DNA of 64,000 nt from SZAS-79 sp964599095 (GTDB lineage Bacteria > Pseudomonadota > Gammaproteobacteria > Burkholderiales > SG8-39), in assembly GCA_964599095.1 (NCBI GenBank), contig CAZREB010000013.1, forward strand, positions 62,001-126,000, written 5' to 3'. The position numbers and the translations under genes were made by a program. The stretch's first letter is position 1, and each line of letters begins with the position of its first letter. This document shows, piece by piece, positions 34,098-45,849 of the stretch. The notes beneath the pieces are model-generated. The model saw only the letters and a program-made list of their open reading frames with translations, made no database searches and was not told the origin of the DNA.

Positions 34098-34126
34098 ATT
34101 CTGGGTACTGGCCCGGGGGCTGTCAA
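34098..34126 (-). promoter_or_regulatory. Predicted gltI promoter
   Basis: On the minus strand a consensus -35 TTGACA (34121-34126) and a -10 CAGAAT (34098-34103) are spaced by 17 bp, predicting a leader of about 70 nt before gltI. The rest of the 195-nt gap holds nothing else I can interpret. Confidence 0.65.
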
Positions 34127-34214
34127 GCAAGCGGGCCGGGAGCGCGGGGCGCCGACCCGGCCTTGGTTTGGCGGGGAAATCCGTCTCTCGTTTGCGGCGG
34201 CGACCTGCTCTCGC

Positions 34215-35627
34215 CTACGCCAGTTGCGCCGCGTGGTCGGCGATGATGTCGGCCACGCACGCGGTGAGCTTCTTCGCGTAGCCGATGTGCAGGAATTCGT
34301 TCGGCCCGTGGGCGTTCGAGTGCGGCCCGAGCACGCCGGTGATCAGGAACTGCGCCTGCGGGAATTTCTGCCCGAGCATCGCCATGAACGGGATCGTGCC
34401 GCCTTCGCCCATCCACATCGCGGGCCTGCCGTAATGGCGGCCGGAGGCCGAGTCAATCGACTTTTCCAGCCACGGCGCGGTCGCCGGCGCATGCCAGCCG
34501 GTGGCCGACTGGCCGTAGTCGAACGTTACCTTCGCGCCATAGGGCGGGTCGGCCTCAAGCAGCTTCTTGAGCGCTCGCGCGGCGGCCTCGCCGTCCACCG
34601 TCGGCGGAATGCGCAGCGACAGGACGAGCTGCGTCTGCGGGCGCAACACGTTGCCGGCATTCGACGGCAACGGCAGCCCGGCCGCCCCGGTGACCGACAG
34701 CATCGGCCGCCAGGTGCGGTTGAGCACGAGTTCGGCGAGGTCCCTGTGCATCGGCTGCGTGCCGGCGGCAAACGGGAACTTGGCGAAGATCGAGTCACCG
34801 AGCACCTCTGCGGCTCTTTTCGCCTGCGCAGTGCGCTCGGCGGGAATGTCGGCATGGAAGGCCGCCCCCCTGACGCGGCCGCTCTCGGCCGAGTCGACCC
34901 GGTCGAGCAGTTGCCGCGCGATGCGAAAGCTCGACGGCACCACGCCGCTGGCGTCGCCCGAGTGCACGCCTTCAGTCAGCACTTCCACCGTCAGCACGCC
35001 GTTCACCAGCCCGCGCAGCGAGGTCGTTCCCCAGAGCTGGTCGTAGTTGCCGCATCCGGAATCGAGGCCCAGCACCAGCGATGGGGCGCCGATGCGCGGC
35101 GCGAGCAGGTCGAGGTAGGCCGGCAGGTCGTAGCTGCCGCTTTCCTCGCAGCATTCGATCAGCATCGCGATTCGCGCATGCGGGCGGCCGGCGGCCTTCA
35201 ACGACCGGAGCGCGGCCAGCGCGCAGAACACCGCGTAGCCGTCGTCCGCGCCGCCGCGGCCGTAGAGCCTGCCGTCCTCGATCACCGGTTGCCACGGGCC
35301 GAAACCCTCGCGCCAGCCTGTCATCTCGGGCTGCTTGTCGAGGTGGCCATAGACGAGGATCGTCTCGCGCTCGTCGCCTCGGACCTCGACGTAGAGTACC
35401 GGCGTACGGCCGGGTAGACGGACCACCTCGAGGTTCATGCCGGCGACCGCATGCGATTCGCACCAGCCGGCGGCAAACTGAACCGCCGCCTCGATGTGGC
35501 CGTTCGCCTGCCAGTCGGGATCGAAATGCGGGGATTTTGCCGGGATGCGGATGTACTCGGCGAGGGCCGGGACGATCTCGCCGTCCCAGAACTCGGAGAG
35601 GTCCCCTGCAGGGTCGGTCGCGGCCAT
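34215..35627 (-). CDS. M20-family metallopeptidase (dipeptidase-like)
   Basis: A 470-residue zinc peptidase of clan MH. Metal and catalytic residues are seen in order: His and Asp in VYGHLDKQPEM, Asp in GRGGADDGYA, Glu-Glu in ECCEESGSYD, Asp in LGLDSGCGNYD and the late His in LGPHSNAHGPNE. The dimerisation insert lies between. The length and GHLDKQP motif are closest to carboxypeptidase/cytosolic-dipeptidase types. The ATG at 35627 begins just before the conserved DLSEFWDGEIVPALAEYIRIP. No signal peptide is present. It is divergent from the acetoacetyl-CoA synthetase gene, 43 nt away. Confidence 0.9.
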   Translation of the reverse strand: MAATDPAGDLSEFWDGEIVPALAEYIRIPAKSPHFDPDWQANGHIEAAVQFAAGWCESHAVAGMNLEVVRLPGRTPVLYVEVRGDERETILVYGHLDKQPEMTGWREGFGPWQPVIEDGRLYGRGGADDGYAVFCALAALRSLKAAGRPHARIAMLIECCEESGSYDLPAYLDLLAPRIGAPSLVLGLDSGCGNYDQLWGTTSLRGLVNGVLTVEVLTEGVHSGDASGVVPSSFRIARQLLDRVDSAESGRVRGAAFHADIPAERTAQAKRAAEVLGDSIFAKFPFAAGTQPMHRDLAELVLNRTWRPMLSVTGAAGLPLPSNAGNVLRPQTQLVLSLRIPPTVDGEAAARALKKLLEADPPYGAKVTFDYGQSATGWHAPATAPWLEKSIDSASGRHYGRPAMWMGEGGTIPFMAMLGQKFPQAQFLITGVLGPHSNAHGPNEFLHIGYAKKLTACVADIIADHAAQLA

Positions 35628-35636
35628 GCCGGGAAT

Positions 35637-35642
35637 TATAAT
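35637..35642 (+). promoter_or_regulatory. -10 element of the aacS promoter
   Basis: A perfect TATAAT lies 28 nt before the ATG at 35671, implying a leader of only about 22 nt. A matching -35 is not obvious. It sits in the 43-nt gap between divergent genes. Confidence 0.55.
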
Positions 35643-35670
35643 GGTGCGCACGATTTCACCGGATGCATGC

Positions 35671-37638
35671 ATGACTGCCGTGAAAAAGATGTGGGAGCCT
35701 TCGCAGGCGGCCATCGAATCCGCCCAGCTCACGCAGTTCGCACGCTATTGCGTGCATCGCTTCGGGCTCGAATTCAATACCTACCCCGAGTTCTACCACT
35801 GGACTTGCGACCAGAACGAGTCCTTCTGGAGTGCGCTGTGGGACTGGGCCGGGGTGCGCGGGACCAAGGGTGGGCAAGTCCTCGTCGACGGCCACAGGAT
35901 GCCGGGCGCGCAATGGTTTCCCGATGCCCGCCTCAACTTTGCCGAAAACCTGCTGCGCCGTCGCGACCACGCCGACGCGCTGGTGTTCTGGGACGAGACC
36001 GGATTCCGGCGCCGGATGTCCCACGCCGAATTGCATGCGCAGGTTTCGCGCTGCGCCAAGGCGATGCGCGCCGCGGGACTCAGGCCCGGCGACCGGGTCG
36101 CGGCCTTCATCCCGAACATGCCCGAGACCTGCGTGCTCGCGCTCGCGGCGATTTCGGTGGGCGCGGTCTGGTCGTCGTGCTCGCCGGATTTCGGCACCGA
36201 CGGCGTGCTGGACCGGTTCGGGCAGACCGAGCCGAAGATGCTCTTCTGCGCCGACGGCTATCTCTACAACGGCAAAGCGCACTCGTCGATTGCGCGCGCA
36301 AGGGACATCGTCGCGCAATTGCCGAGCGTGAAGCAGGTGGTCGTCGTCCCGAACCTTGAGGACGAGCCCGACGTCTCGACAATCCGCAACGCGCGCCGCT
36401 ATGCAGACTGGGTCGCGCCCTACCATGCCGGCGAGATCGAATTCGAGCAGTTGCCGTTCAACCACCCGATCTACATCCTGTTCACCTCGGGTACCACCGG
36501 CAAGCCCAAGTGCATCGTGCACGGCGGGGGAGGCTCGCTGATGTCGGGCCTCAAGATGTACAAGCTGCAGTTCGACGTGCGGCCCGGCGACCGCTTCTAT
36601 TACTACACGACCTGCAACTGGGTGATGTGGAACCTGCTGTTCGCGGGTCTCGGCGCGGAGGCAGCAGTGCTGTTGTACGACGGCTCGCCGTTCGCGCGGG
36701 ACGGGAGGATCACGTTCGACTTCGCCCAGGCCGAGCGACTGACGCACTACGGGACGTCCGCGAAATTCATCGATGCGATCGCCAAGCGCGGCCTGAAGCC
36801 GCGCGAGACCCACGATCTCGGGGCGGTGCGCATGATCATCTCGACCGGCTCGCCGCTGGTGCCCGAGAGCTTCGACTACGTCTACCGCGACTTCAAGCGC
36901 GACGTGTGCCTGTCGTCGATCTCCGGCGGCACCGACATCATGGCGAGCTTCGCGGACGCAAACGCGATCCTTCCGGTGTACCGCGGGGAGCTTCAATGTC
37001 GCGGCCTGGGCATGGACGTGCGCGTCTACGACGACGACGGCCGCGAGCTGCACGGCGAGAAAGGCGAGCTGGTGTGCGTGAAGCCCTTCCCGTCGCTGCC
37101 GGTCGGGTTCTGGAACGACCCGGACGGCTCGCGTTACCGCGCCGCCTATTTCGAGCGCTACCCGAATGTCTGGTGCCACGGCGATTGGTGCGAGTTGACC
37201 CCGCGCGGCACGATGATCGTCTACGGGCGCTCGGATGCGACCCTGAACCCGGGGGGCGTGCGCATAGGGACCGCCGAAATCTACGGGCAGGTGGAGAAGG
37301 TCGACGAGGTGGAGGAATCGGTCGCGATCGGCCAGCTCTGGCCGCCGCAACAGCCTACCGATACCCGCGTGGTGCTGTTCGTGAAGCTGCGCCCGGGCCT
37401 CGGGCTCGATGCAGCACTCGAAGAAAAGATTCGCCGCCAGATCCGCGACAACACCACGCCGCGCCATGTGCCGGCGCGCATCGTGCAGGTGCCGGACATT
37501 CCGCGCACGCGCAACGGCAAGGTGGTCGAGCTTGCCGTAAGGTCGGTGGTGCACGGCATGAAGGTCAAGGACACCAACGCACTGGCCAACCCGGAAGTAC
37601 TCGACTTGTTCGCGGATATGCCTGAATTGGCAAGCTGA
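35671..37638 (+). CDS. aacS: Acetoacetyl-CoA synthetase
   Basis: A 655-residue AMP-forming ligase that activates acetoacetate with ATP and CoA, feeding ketone-body or polyhydroxybutyrate carbon into acetyl-CoA. The opening WEPSQAAIESAQLTQFARY, the P-loop YILFTSGTTGKPKCIVHGGGG near residue 270, YYYTTCNWVMWNLL, GGTDIMASF and the adenylation Lys in RTRNGKVVELAVR all match AacS rather than acetyl-CoA synthetase, as does the length. It stands alone, with its own TATAAT box. Confidence 0.95.
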   Translation: MTAVKKMWEPSQAAIESAQLTQFARYCVHRFGLEFNTYPEFYHWTCDQNESFWSALWDWAGVRGTKGGQVLVDGHRMPGAQWFPDARLNFAENLLRRRDHADALVFWDETGFRRRMSHAELHAQVSRCAKAMRAAGLRPGDRVAAFIPNMPETCVLALAAISVGAVWSSCSPDFGTDGVLDRFGQTEPKMLFCADGYLYNGKAHSSIARARDIVAQLPSVKQVVVVPNLEDEPDVSTIRNARRYADWVAPYHAGEIEFEQLPFNHPIYILFTSGTTGKPKCIVHGGGGSLMSGLKMYKLQFDVRPGDRFYYYTTCNWVMWNLLFAGLGAEAAVLLYDGSPFARDGRITFDFAQAERLTHYGTSAKFIDAIAKRGLKPRETHDLGAVRMIISTGSPLVPESFDYVYRDFKRDVCLSSISGGTDIMASFADANAILPVYRGELQCRGLGMDVRVYDDDGRELHGEKGELVCVKPFPSLPVGFWNDPDGSRYRAAYFERYPNVWCHGDWCELTPRGTMIVYGRSDATLNPGGVRIGTAEIYGQVEKVDEVEESVAIGQLWPPQQPTDTRVVLFVKLRPGLGLDAALEEKIRRQIRDNTTPRHVPARIVQVPDIPRTRNGKVVELAVRSVVHGMKVKDTNALANPEVLDLFADMPELAS

Positions 37639-37648
37639 TTCCCCGGAA

Positions 37649-37660
37649 GTCCGCGCGGAC
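37649..37660. repeat. 12-bp palindrome between convergent genes
   Basis: GTCCGCGCGGAC is a perfect palindrome 10 nt after the aacS stop, in the 65-nt gap before the convergent esterase. With no T-run next to it and no loop, its role as a terminator stem is uncertain. Confidence 0.35.
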
Positions 37661-37703
37661 ATTCGGTCTTGCGAAACCGGAGTTCAACTTCAGGGCGGGG
37701 CGC

Positions 37704-38375
37704 CTAGTGCAGCGTCGCCTTGCGGCCTTCGTAAATGCCTTGCAATAGCCGCAAAGAACCGAGACAGACCGCATGGTGGCTGAGCGCGTGCCCGAGGTCC
37801 TCGACGATGTCGAGCGTTACGGGCACGTGGAGCGCGGCCAGGGCGCGCGCAGCGCGCTCCGAATGCACGCGTGACACGATCGCGTCCTGCTCGCCATGGA
37901 CCAGGTGGACCCGCGCATGGATGCTCGCGCCCGCGAGCGGCAGCCGGGCAAAGCGCGCCGAATAGGCCACCACCGCGCCGGCCAGCCCCGGCATGCGCTT
38001 GACGGCCTCGAGCGCGACGGTGCCGCCCTGCGAAAACCCGATCAGCACGGTGCCTTCGGCCGGGATTCCGCAGTTGGTCTGCTCGCGGCGGACGATGTCC
38101 TCGACCCGCGGGAGGATCGAATCGAGCCTTTCCATGCGCGCGTCGTTGTCGAGCGCCATCATCGAATACGGACGATGCGCGCAATCCCCGTCTTCGTCCT
38201 GCGCATCGAACCGGCCCGGCACGACCAGCGCGGCGCTCGGGAAGCGCGCCTGGAACTTGAACGCGACCGAGATCATCGACTCGGGCGTGGCTCCGCCGCC
38301 ATGCAGGAACACGAACAGGTGCCTTGCACGATGCTCGGGCGGGGGGGCGAAGCGGAAGACCTTGTTGGGTGCCAT
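37704..38375 (-). CDS. Serine esterase (YpfH-like carboxylesterase)
   Basis: A 223-residue alpha/beta hydrolase of the phospholipase/carboxylesterase group. The oxyanion strand is LFVFLHGGGATPESM near residue 19, the nucleophile elbow GFSQGG near 113, the Asp lies in HGEQDAIVS near 166, and the His in EDLGHALSHHAV near 199. No signal peptide is present. The ATG at 38375 is preferred because the first beta strand (NKVFRFAPPPEHRARHLF) then begins normally. The substrate is unknown. Confidence 0.85.
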   Translation of the reverse strand: MAPNKVFRFAPPPEHRARHLFVFLHGGGATPESMISVAFKFQARFPSAALVVPGRFDAQDEDGDCAHRPYSMMALDNDARMERLDSILPRVEDIVRREQTNCGIPAEGTVLIGFSQGGTVALEAVKRMPGLAGAVVAYSARFARLPLAGASIHARVHLVHGEQDAIVSRVHSERAARALAALHVPVTLDIVEDLGHALSHHAVCLGSLRLLQGIYEGRKATLH

Positions 38376-38449
38376 CGGAGAAGGCCATTGTCTCGCCTTT
38401 GTCCGTCTTCTGTAAACTCGCGCCTGCTTTTCGCATATCGGAGCATTCC

Positions 38450-40168
38450 ATGGCAGGCACCAAGACTCACGCCGCATTCTGGTCCTCGTTCTGGGCATTG
38501 GCGCGGCCCTACTGGGTCTCGGATGGGCGCCGCAGGGGCGTGATGCTGCTCGCTTCGGTCATCGCTTTCACGCTCGCGCTCGTCTGGACCGAAGTCCAGT
38601 TCAACAGCTGGAACAAGGATTTCTACGACACGTTCGAGCACAAGGACCGCATCGGGTTCTACCTCGAGCTCGGCCGCTTCACGGTGCTGGCGGTGATCTT
38701 CATCCTGCTGGCGGTCTACAAGCAGTACCTGCAGCAGATGCTGATGATCGAATGGCGCGCCTGGCTCACCGACAAGTACCTCGGCGAGTGGATGACCGGG
38801 CAGGCCTACTACCGGCTGCAGCTCCTCGACAAGGGAACCGACAACCCGGACCAGCGGATCGCCGACGACCTCAACATCTTCGTCGACCTTACGCTGTCGC
38901 TTTCGCTCGGCCTGTTGTCCGCGGTCGTCACGCTGGTGTCGTTCGTCGGCATCCTGTGGACGATCTCGGGCGCGCTGGAGGTGGCGGGCGTGAACATTCC
39001 CGGCTACATGGTGTGGGTCGCGCTCGTGTACGCGGTCGCCGGCACCTGGCTCACGCACGTGATCGGCCGTCCGCTGATCGGGCTCAACTTCCAGCGCCAG
39101 AAGGCGGAAGCCGACTTCCGCTTCTCGCTGATCCGGGTGCGCGAGAACAGCGAGGGTGTGGCGCTCTATCGCGGCGAGGCGGGCGAGCTCGCCAACTTCC
39201 GCGGGCGGTTCGGCGCGGTGATCGCGAACTGGTGGGCGATCATGCTGAAGCAGAAGCAGCTCACCTGGTTCACCTCGTTCTACGGCCAGGTGGCGATCAT
39301 CTTCCCGTTCGTGGTCGCGGCGCCGCGTTACTTCTCGGGCGGCGCGCCGCTGGGCACGATCTTCCAGACCGCGTCCGCGTTCGGGCAGGTGCAGGGCGCG
39401 CTTTCATGGTTCATCAGCGCCTACGGCAGCTTTGCCTCGTGGAAGGCGACCGTGGATCGCCTGACCGGGTTCGAGCAGGCGATCGTCCGCGCGCAGGAGG
39501 AGGGCCGGACGCAGAAAGGCGAGCGCGTCGAAGCCGATGGTGCCGGGCTCTCCATCGAGCACCTTGCGCTCGCACTCCCGCAGGGCCAGCCGTTGCTGGC
39601 CGACACGAGCGTGCGCCTCGCGGCCGGTGAGAACGTGCTGGTTACCGGGCCGTCGGGGTCGGGCAAGTCGACGCTGTTCCGCGCGCTGGCCGGCATCTGG
39701 CCCTACTGGACCGGCCGGATCGCGTTGCCGAAGGGGGCGCGGCTGCTCTTCCTGCCGCAGAAGGCCTACCTGCCGATCGGCTCGCTCAAGAATGCGGTCG
39801 CCTATCCGGCGCAATCGGAGGAGGTTGGCAACGCGGAGGTCGCCGAGGCGCTCGTCGCGGTGGGTCTCGGGCACCTGGCGACCGACCTGCCGCGCGAGGA
39901 GAACTGGGCGCAGGTGCTGTCGGGCGGGGAGCAGCAGCGCGTCGCGTTCGCACGCGCGTTGATCAACAAGCCCGACTGGCTGTTCCTCGACGAGGCGAGC
40001 GCCGCGCTGCCGGAACAGGCGCAGGCCGACCTTTACACGCTGTTGCGCGAACGCTTGCGGCAGACGACGCTGGTGTCCATCGGGCACCGCGACAGCCTGA
40101 TCCAGTTCCACTCGAAGCGCCTCAAATGGGACACCGGCGGCGCCGAGCCGCGACTTGCGGCGGCCTGA
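38450..40168 (+). CDS. ABC transporter, fused permease/ATPase (SbmA/YddA-type)
   Basis: A 572-residue half-transporter. The N-terminal membrane domain has about six helices and the SbmA/BacA-like signature (TEVQFNSWNKDFYDTFEHKD near 46; VRENSEGVALYRGEAGE near 230). The ATPase half carries Walker A GPSGSGKSTLFRALAGIWPYWTG near 400, signature LSGGEQQRVAFARAL and Walker B DWLFLDEASAALPE. Family members of the YddA/PMP70-like type move peptides, vitamin B12 or acyl-CoA-like compounds; the substrate here is unknown. It is divergent from the esterase gene. Confidence 0.9.
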   Translation: MAGTKTHAAFWSSFWALARPYWVSDGRRRGVMLLASVIAFTLALVWTEVQFNSWNKDFYDTFEHKDRIGFYLELGRFTVLAVIFILLAVYKQYLQQMLMIEWRAWLTDKYLGEWMTGQAYYRLQLLDKGTDNPDQRIADDLNIFVDLTLSLSLGLLSAVVTLVSFVGILWTISGALEVAGVNIPGYMVWVALVYAVAGTWLTHVIGRPLIGLNFQRQKAEADFRFSLIRVRENSEGVALYRGEAGELANFRGRFGAVIANWWAIMLKQKQLTWFTSFYGQVAIIFPFVVAAPRYFSGGAPLGTIFQTASAFGQVQGALSWFISAYGSFASWKATVDRLTGFEQAIVRAQEEGRTQKGERVEADGAGLSIEHLALALPQGQPLLADTSVRLAAGENVLVTGPSGSGKSTLFRALAGIWPYWTGRIALPKGARLLFLPQKAYLPIGSLKNAVAYPAQSEEVGNAEVAEALVAVGLGHLATDLPREENWAQVLSGGEQQRVAFARALINKPDWLFLDEASAALPEQAQADLYTLLRERLRQTTLVSIGHRDSLIQFHSKRLKWDTGGAEPRLAAA

Positions 40169-40174
40169 ACCGCT

Positions 40175-42209
<2,035 letters not shown>

Positions 42210-42210
<1 letters not shown>

Positions 42211-43094
42211 CACATCCTCCGTGCCAGGCGCGGGTCGAGTGCGTCGCGCATTCCGTCGCCCAGCAGGTTGACCGCGAGCACCGTGAGCGACAGGCACACG
42301 CCCGGGAAGAAGATCAGGTAGCCGGCGATCTGGAACAGGCTGCGCGCCTCGGCCATGATGTTGCCCCAGCTCGGGATGTTCGGCGGGGTGCCGGCGCCGA
42401 TGAAGCTGAGGATCGCCTCGGTGATCATCGCCGAGGCGCAGATGTAGGTGCCTTGCACAAGCAGCGGCGCGGTGGTGTTCGGCAGGATATGGCGCACCAG
42501 GATCCGCGGGAGGCTGGTGCCTGCGGCGACCGCCGCCTCGACATAGGGCTGCTCGCGCAGCGTGAGCACAAGGCTGCGCACCAGCCGCACCACACGCGGC
42601 ACTTCGGCCAGCGTGATCGCGACGATCACGTTCTCGATGCTCGCGCGCGTGAGCGCCATCAGCGAGATCGCGAGCAATACGGGCGGGATCGACATCAGCC
42701 CGTCCATGACCCGCATGACGACCGCGTCGAGCCAGCGCAGGTAGCCGGTCACCAGGCCGATTGCGAGGCCCACGAGGATGCTCAGGAAGGCCACCGCGAT
42801 GCCGATGCTGAGCGAGACGCGGGTGCCGAAGAGCACCCGGCTGTAGACGTCACGCCCCAGCATGTCGGTGCCGAACCAGAACTCGGCCGAGGGTTGCTTG
42901 AGGCGCTTGATCGCGGTTACGGCCTGCGGGTCGACGGTGCCCAGCCAAGGGGCGAACGCCGCGACGAGGATCATCGCCAACAGGACGACGCCTCCCGCAA
43001 TCGCGGTCGGGTGGCGCCGGAACGCCTCCTTGAACTGGCGCAGCGTCGGCGAAGCCGAGGCGGGCGCGGGGAGGGCTGTGGTAGTCGCATTCAT
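42210..43094 (-). CDS. Peptide/nickel-type ABC importer, permease (DppC-like)
   Basis: A 294-residue inner-membrane permease. A hydrophilic N-terminus precedes the first helix, then WFGTDMLGRDVYSRVLFGTRVSLSIG, the DppC/OppC hallmark, and the EAA loop YVEAAVAAGTSLPRILVRHILPN near residue 195. It is coupled to the dppB-like gene (10 nt gap) and to the dppD-like start. Confidence 0.92.
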
Positions 43095-43104
43095 CGCCGC
43101 GCCC

Positions 43105-44049
43105 TCAGAACCGGATGCGCGGGTCGAACAGCATGTAGGACAGGTCGACCAGCAGGTTGATCACTACGTAGGTCGCCGAAAAAAGCAGCGTCACGCCCTG
43201 GATCACCGGGTAGTCGCGCCTGAGGATCGCATCGACCGTCAGTCGCCCGATGCCGGGGATTGCGAACACGGTCTCGGTAACGATGGCGCCGCTGATCAGC
43301 AGCGCGATGCCGATGCCGATGATGGTCATGATCGGGATGGCGGCGTTCTTCAGCGCATGTCCGGCCATCACCGGCACCGGCGCCAGCCCTTTCGCCTGCG
43401 CGGTCCGGATGTAGTCCTGCGCGAGCACGTCGAGCATGCTCGCCCGCGTGATGCGTGCGATCAGCGCGATGTAGACGGTCCCGAGCGCGATGCTCGGCAG
43501 GATCAGGTGGCGCAGCCAGTCCCAGAAGCCGTGCTCGAAAATGCTCCGGTAGCCCTGCACCGGGAGCCAGCCCAGCTCGATCGAGAAGATGCTGATCAGG
43601 ATGTAGGCGAACACGAAAACCGGCAGCGAGAAACCGAGCACCGAGAACGCCATCACTGCCCGGTCCGACCAGCTTCCGGCACGGGCCGCCGCGATCACGC
43701 CGAGCGGCACGGCGACCAGCACCGAGACCAGCAGCGTGCACAGCGTCAGCGCGAGCGTCGGTTCGACGCGCTGGCCGATCAGGTGCGTGACCGGGAGATT
43801 GGTGAAGATCGACACCCCGAGGTCGCCGTGCAGCAGCCCCCAGGCCCAGCCGCCGAAGCGGACCAGGAACGGCTCGTCGAGGCCGAGGCTCGCGCGGATG
43901 CGGCTGATGTCCTCGCTGGTGGCGGCGTCGCCCGCGATCACCGCGGCCGGGTCGCCGGGCGTCAGGTAAAGCAGCGAGAAGACGAAGAACGCGACCACTG
44001 CCATGACGGCAATGGTCGCGAACAGTCGCCGGATTACATAGGCGAGCAC
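43105..44049 (-). CDS. Peptide/nickel-type ABC importer, permease (DppB-like)
   Basis: A 314-residue permease with the classical opening MLAYVIRRLFATIAVMAVVAFFVFSLLYLTPGDPA, a periplasmic loop, and the EAA loop DYIRTAQAKGLAPVPVMAGHALKNAAIPI near residue 215. It pairs with the DppC-like subunit. It begins 31 nt after the binding-protein gene. Confidence 0.93.
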   Translation of the reverse strand: MLAYVIRRLFATIAVMAVVAFFVFSLLYLTPGDPAAVIAGDAATSEDISRIRASLGLDEPFLVRFGGWAWGLLHGDLGVSIFTNLPVTHLIGQRVEPTLALTLCTLLVSVLVAVPLGVIAAARAGSWSDRAVMAFSVLGFSLPVFVFAYILISIFSIELGWLPVQGYRSIFEHGFWDWLRHLILPSIALGTVYIALIARITRASMLDVLAQDYIRTAQAKGLAPVPVMAGHALKNAAIPIMTIIGIGIALLISGAIVTETVFAIPGIGRLTVDAILRRDYPVIQGVTLLFSATYVVINLLVDLSYMLFDPRIRF

Positions 44050-44080
44050 CGGTGGGTGGATTCCCCGCGGACGGCCGGCG

Positions 44081-45670
44081 CTACTTCTTCTCGATGTTCC
44101 AGAGGAAGGCGATCGGCGCGATGATCACGCCGGAGATGTTCGAACGGAACGCCGTCGGCAGGATGAACTGGCCGGTGGGGATGAAAGGCACGAACTCGAA
44201 CGCGCGCTGCTGCACCGCCGTGGCGGCCTTTTTCGAGGCGGCGGCGTCCGGCGCATTGAACCAGGCTTCGCGCAGCTCCTCGATCCTGCTGTCGGTCGGC
44301 CAGCCGAACCAGGCCTTGTCGCCGGTGCCGCGGATCGGGAAGTTCACCGCCGGGTTGACCATGTCCGGGCCGACCAGCCAGGTGTGGAAGATCGTCCACC
44401 CGCCCTTCTCGATGGGCTCCTTCACCGCGCGGCGCGTGATCAGCGTGCCCCAGTCGCCGGCCTGCACCTCGGCGTTCAGGCCCAGCTTCTTCAGCATGTC
44501 GAGCGTCAGCAGCGATTGCGCATGCACTATCGGCTGGTCGGTGGCGTCGATGATGACGATTTTTTCGCCCTTGTAGCCTGCCTCCTTGATCAGGGCCTTC
44601 GCCTTCTCGAGGTTGCGCGCGCCCTTGAGCGGTTCGGCCGAGGCTTCCGACGCGAGCGGGGTGCCGCAGGTGTAATACGAATAGCAGGGGTGGCCGTTTT
44701 TCGGGTCGCCCGCGATGCCGATCACGTAGTCCTGCTGGTTGACCGCATAGAGAAGCGCCTGGCGCATCTTCGGGTTGTTGAACGGCGGGTAGAGGAAGTT
44801 GAAGCGGATCATTCCCATCGAGCCGAGCGGATCGATGTTCTTGACCGTGATGTCCTTGTTCTTGGACAGCAGCGGGATCAGGTCGGGCGGCATCTGCTCC
44901 CACCAGTCTGCCTCGCCGGCGTTCAGCGCGGCGGCGGCCGTGGCCGAGTCGGGAATGTAGATCCACTCGACGCGATCGACCTTGACGACCTTTCCGCCGG
45001 AGGCCCACGAGGCGGGTTCCTTGCGCGGCACGTAGTCGGTATTCTTGACGTAGACCACCTTGTTGCCGGGCACCCACTCGGCCTTCACCATCTTGAACGG
45101 GCCGGACCCGGTCGGGTCCTCGATGTTCTTGAACGGGTCGGTCTTGGCGATCCGCTCCGGCATGATGAACGGGACGTTGGACGAAGGCTTGGCCAGCGCC
45201 TCGAGCGCAAGGGGAAAGGGCTTCTTCAGCTTCAGGGCGAAAGTCTTGTCATTGACCGCGGTCCACGAAGCGGTCGCCTCGGCGAGCTTCTGGCCGAGCG
45301 CATCGCGCTTGGCCCAGCGGTCGATCGACGCGATGCAATCGGCCGACTTGACCGGCGCACCGTCATGGAACTTGAGCCCGTCGCGCAGCGTGAACGTATA
45401 GGTGAGCTTGTCCTTGCTGAGCTCGTACTTGTCGAGCATCTGCGGCTTGACCTGGAACTTGTCGTCCATCGCAAACAGCGTGTCGTACACCATGTAGCCG
45501 TGGTTGCGCGTGATGTACGCGGTGGTGGCGATCGGGTCGAGGATGCGCAGGTCGGCCTGCGGGATGAACTTCAGCACTTTCTGCTGGGCCTGTGCCGGAG
45601 CCCAGGGCGCGAGGCCGGTGGCGGCCGCGGCCAGGCACGCGACTGCGAATTGGCGCAGTGAATGGTTCAT
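44081..45670 (-). CDS. Peptide-type ABC importer, periplasmic binding protein
   Basis: A 529-residue type-5 solute-binding protein with a signal peptide of about 28 residues ending PAQA. The mature part starts QKVLKFIPQADLRILDPIATTAYITRNHGYMVYDTLFAMD and contains YTFTLRDGLKFHDGAPVKSADCIASIDRW, the family signature. It captures peptides or similar ligands for the permeases encoded next. GGAGAG lies upstream of the ATG, and the leader carries an 8-bp inverted repeat. First gene of a five-gene importer operon; the ligand (dipeptide, glutathione, nickel or other) cannot be told. Confidence 0.92.
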   Translation of the reverse strand: MNHSLRQFAVACLAAAATGLAPWAPAQAQQKVLKFIPQADLRILDPIATTAYITRNHGYMVYDTLFAMDDKFQVKPQMLDKYELSKDKLTYTFTLRDGLKFHDGAPVKSADCIASIDRWAKRDALGQKLAEATASWTAVNDKTFALKLKKPFPLALEALAKPSSNVPFIMPERIAKTDPFKNIEDPTGSGPFKMVKAEWVPGNKVVYVKNTDYVPRKEPASWASGGKVVKVDRVEWIYIPDSATAAAALNAGEADWWEQMPPDLIPLLSKNKDITVKNIDPLGSMGMIRFNFLYPPFNNPKMRQALLYAVNQQDYVIGIAGDPKNGHPCYSYYTCGTPLASEASAEPLKGARNLEKAKALIKEAGYKGEKIVIIDATDQPIVHAQSLLTLDMLKKLGLNAEVQAGDWGTLITRRAVKEPIEKGGWTIFHTWLVGPDMVNPAVNFPIRGTGDKAWFGWPTDSRIEELREAWFNAPDAAASKKAATAVQQRAFEFVPFIPTGQFILPTAFRSNISGVIIAPIAFLWNIEKK

Positions 45671-45707
45671 TGAACGACTCTCCGGTTGGTTTACGTGGAA
45701 CGGGCGC

Positions 45708-45727
45708 CCATCGGCGATTGCCGATGG
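45708..45727 (-). promoter_or_regulatory. Inverted repeat upstream of the peptide importer operon
   Basis: Perfect 8-bp arms (45708-45715 and 45720-45727) with a 4-nt loop lie 38-57 nt before the binding-protein start. Position suits either an operator or a leader-RNA hairpin. I did not find a convincing promoter hexamer pair close by. Confidence 0.45.
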
Positions 45728-45784
45728 CAAAGCAGAAAGCATGCCCTATTCAAGCACGAAGGACAGGGCCATACAACAACAGCG

Positions 45785-45830
45785 ACCGGAGAGCCGCCGG
45801 CGGCTCCGGTGAACGGCCGGCGGTCACCGG
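45785..45830 (-). terminator. Overlapping hairpins after the hydrolase gene
   Basis: A strong stem (45785-45810: arms of 5 plus 7 bp around a 2-nt bulge) and a second 7-bp inverted repeat (45806-45812 with 45824-45830) overlap, so they are mutually exclusive structures. The minus-strand sequence beyond them is T-rich, so they probably end the tetR-hydrolase transcript upstream of the peptide importer operon. Confidence 0.5.
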
Positions 45831-45849
45831 AGTATCTTCGCGGGGCAGA

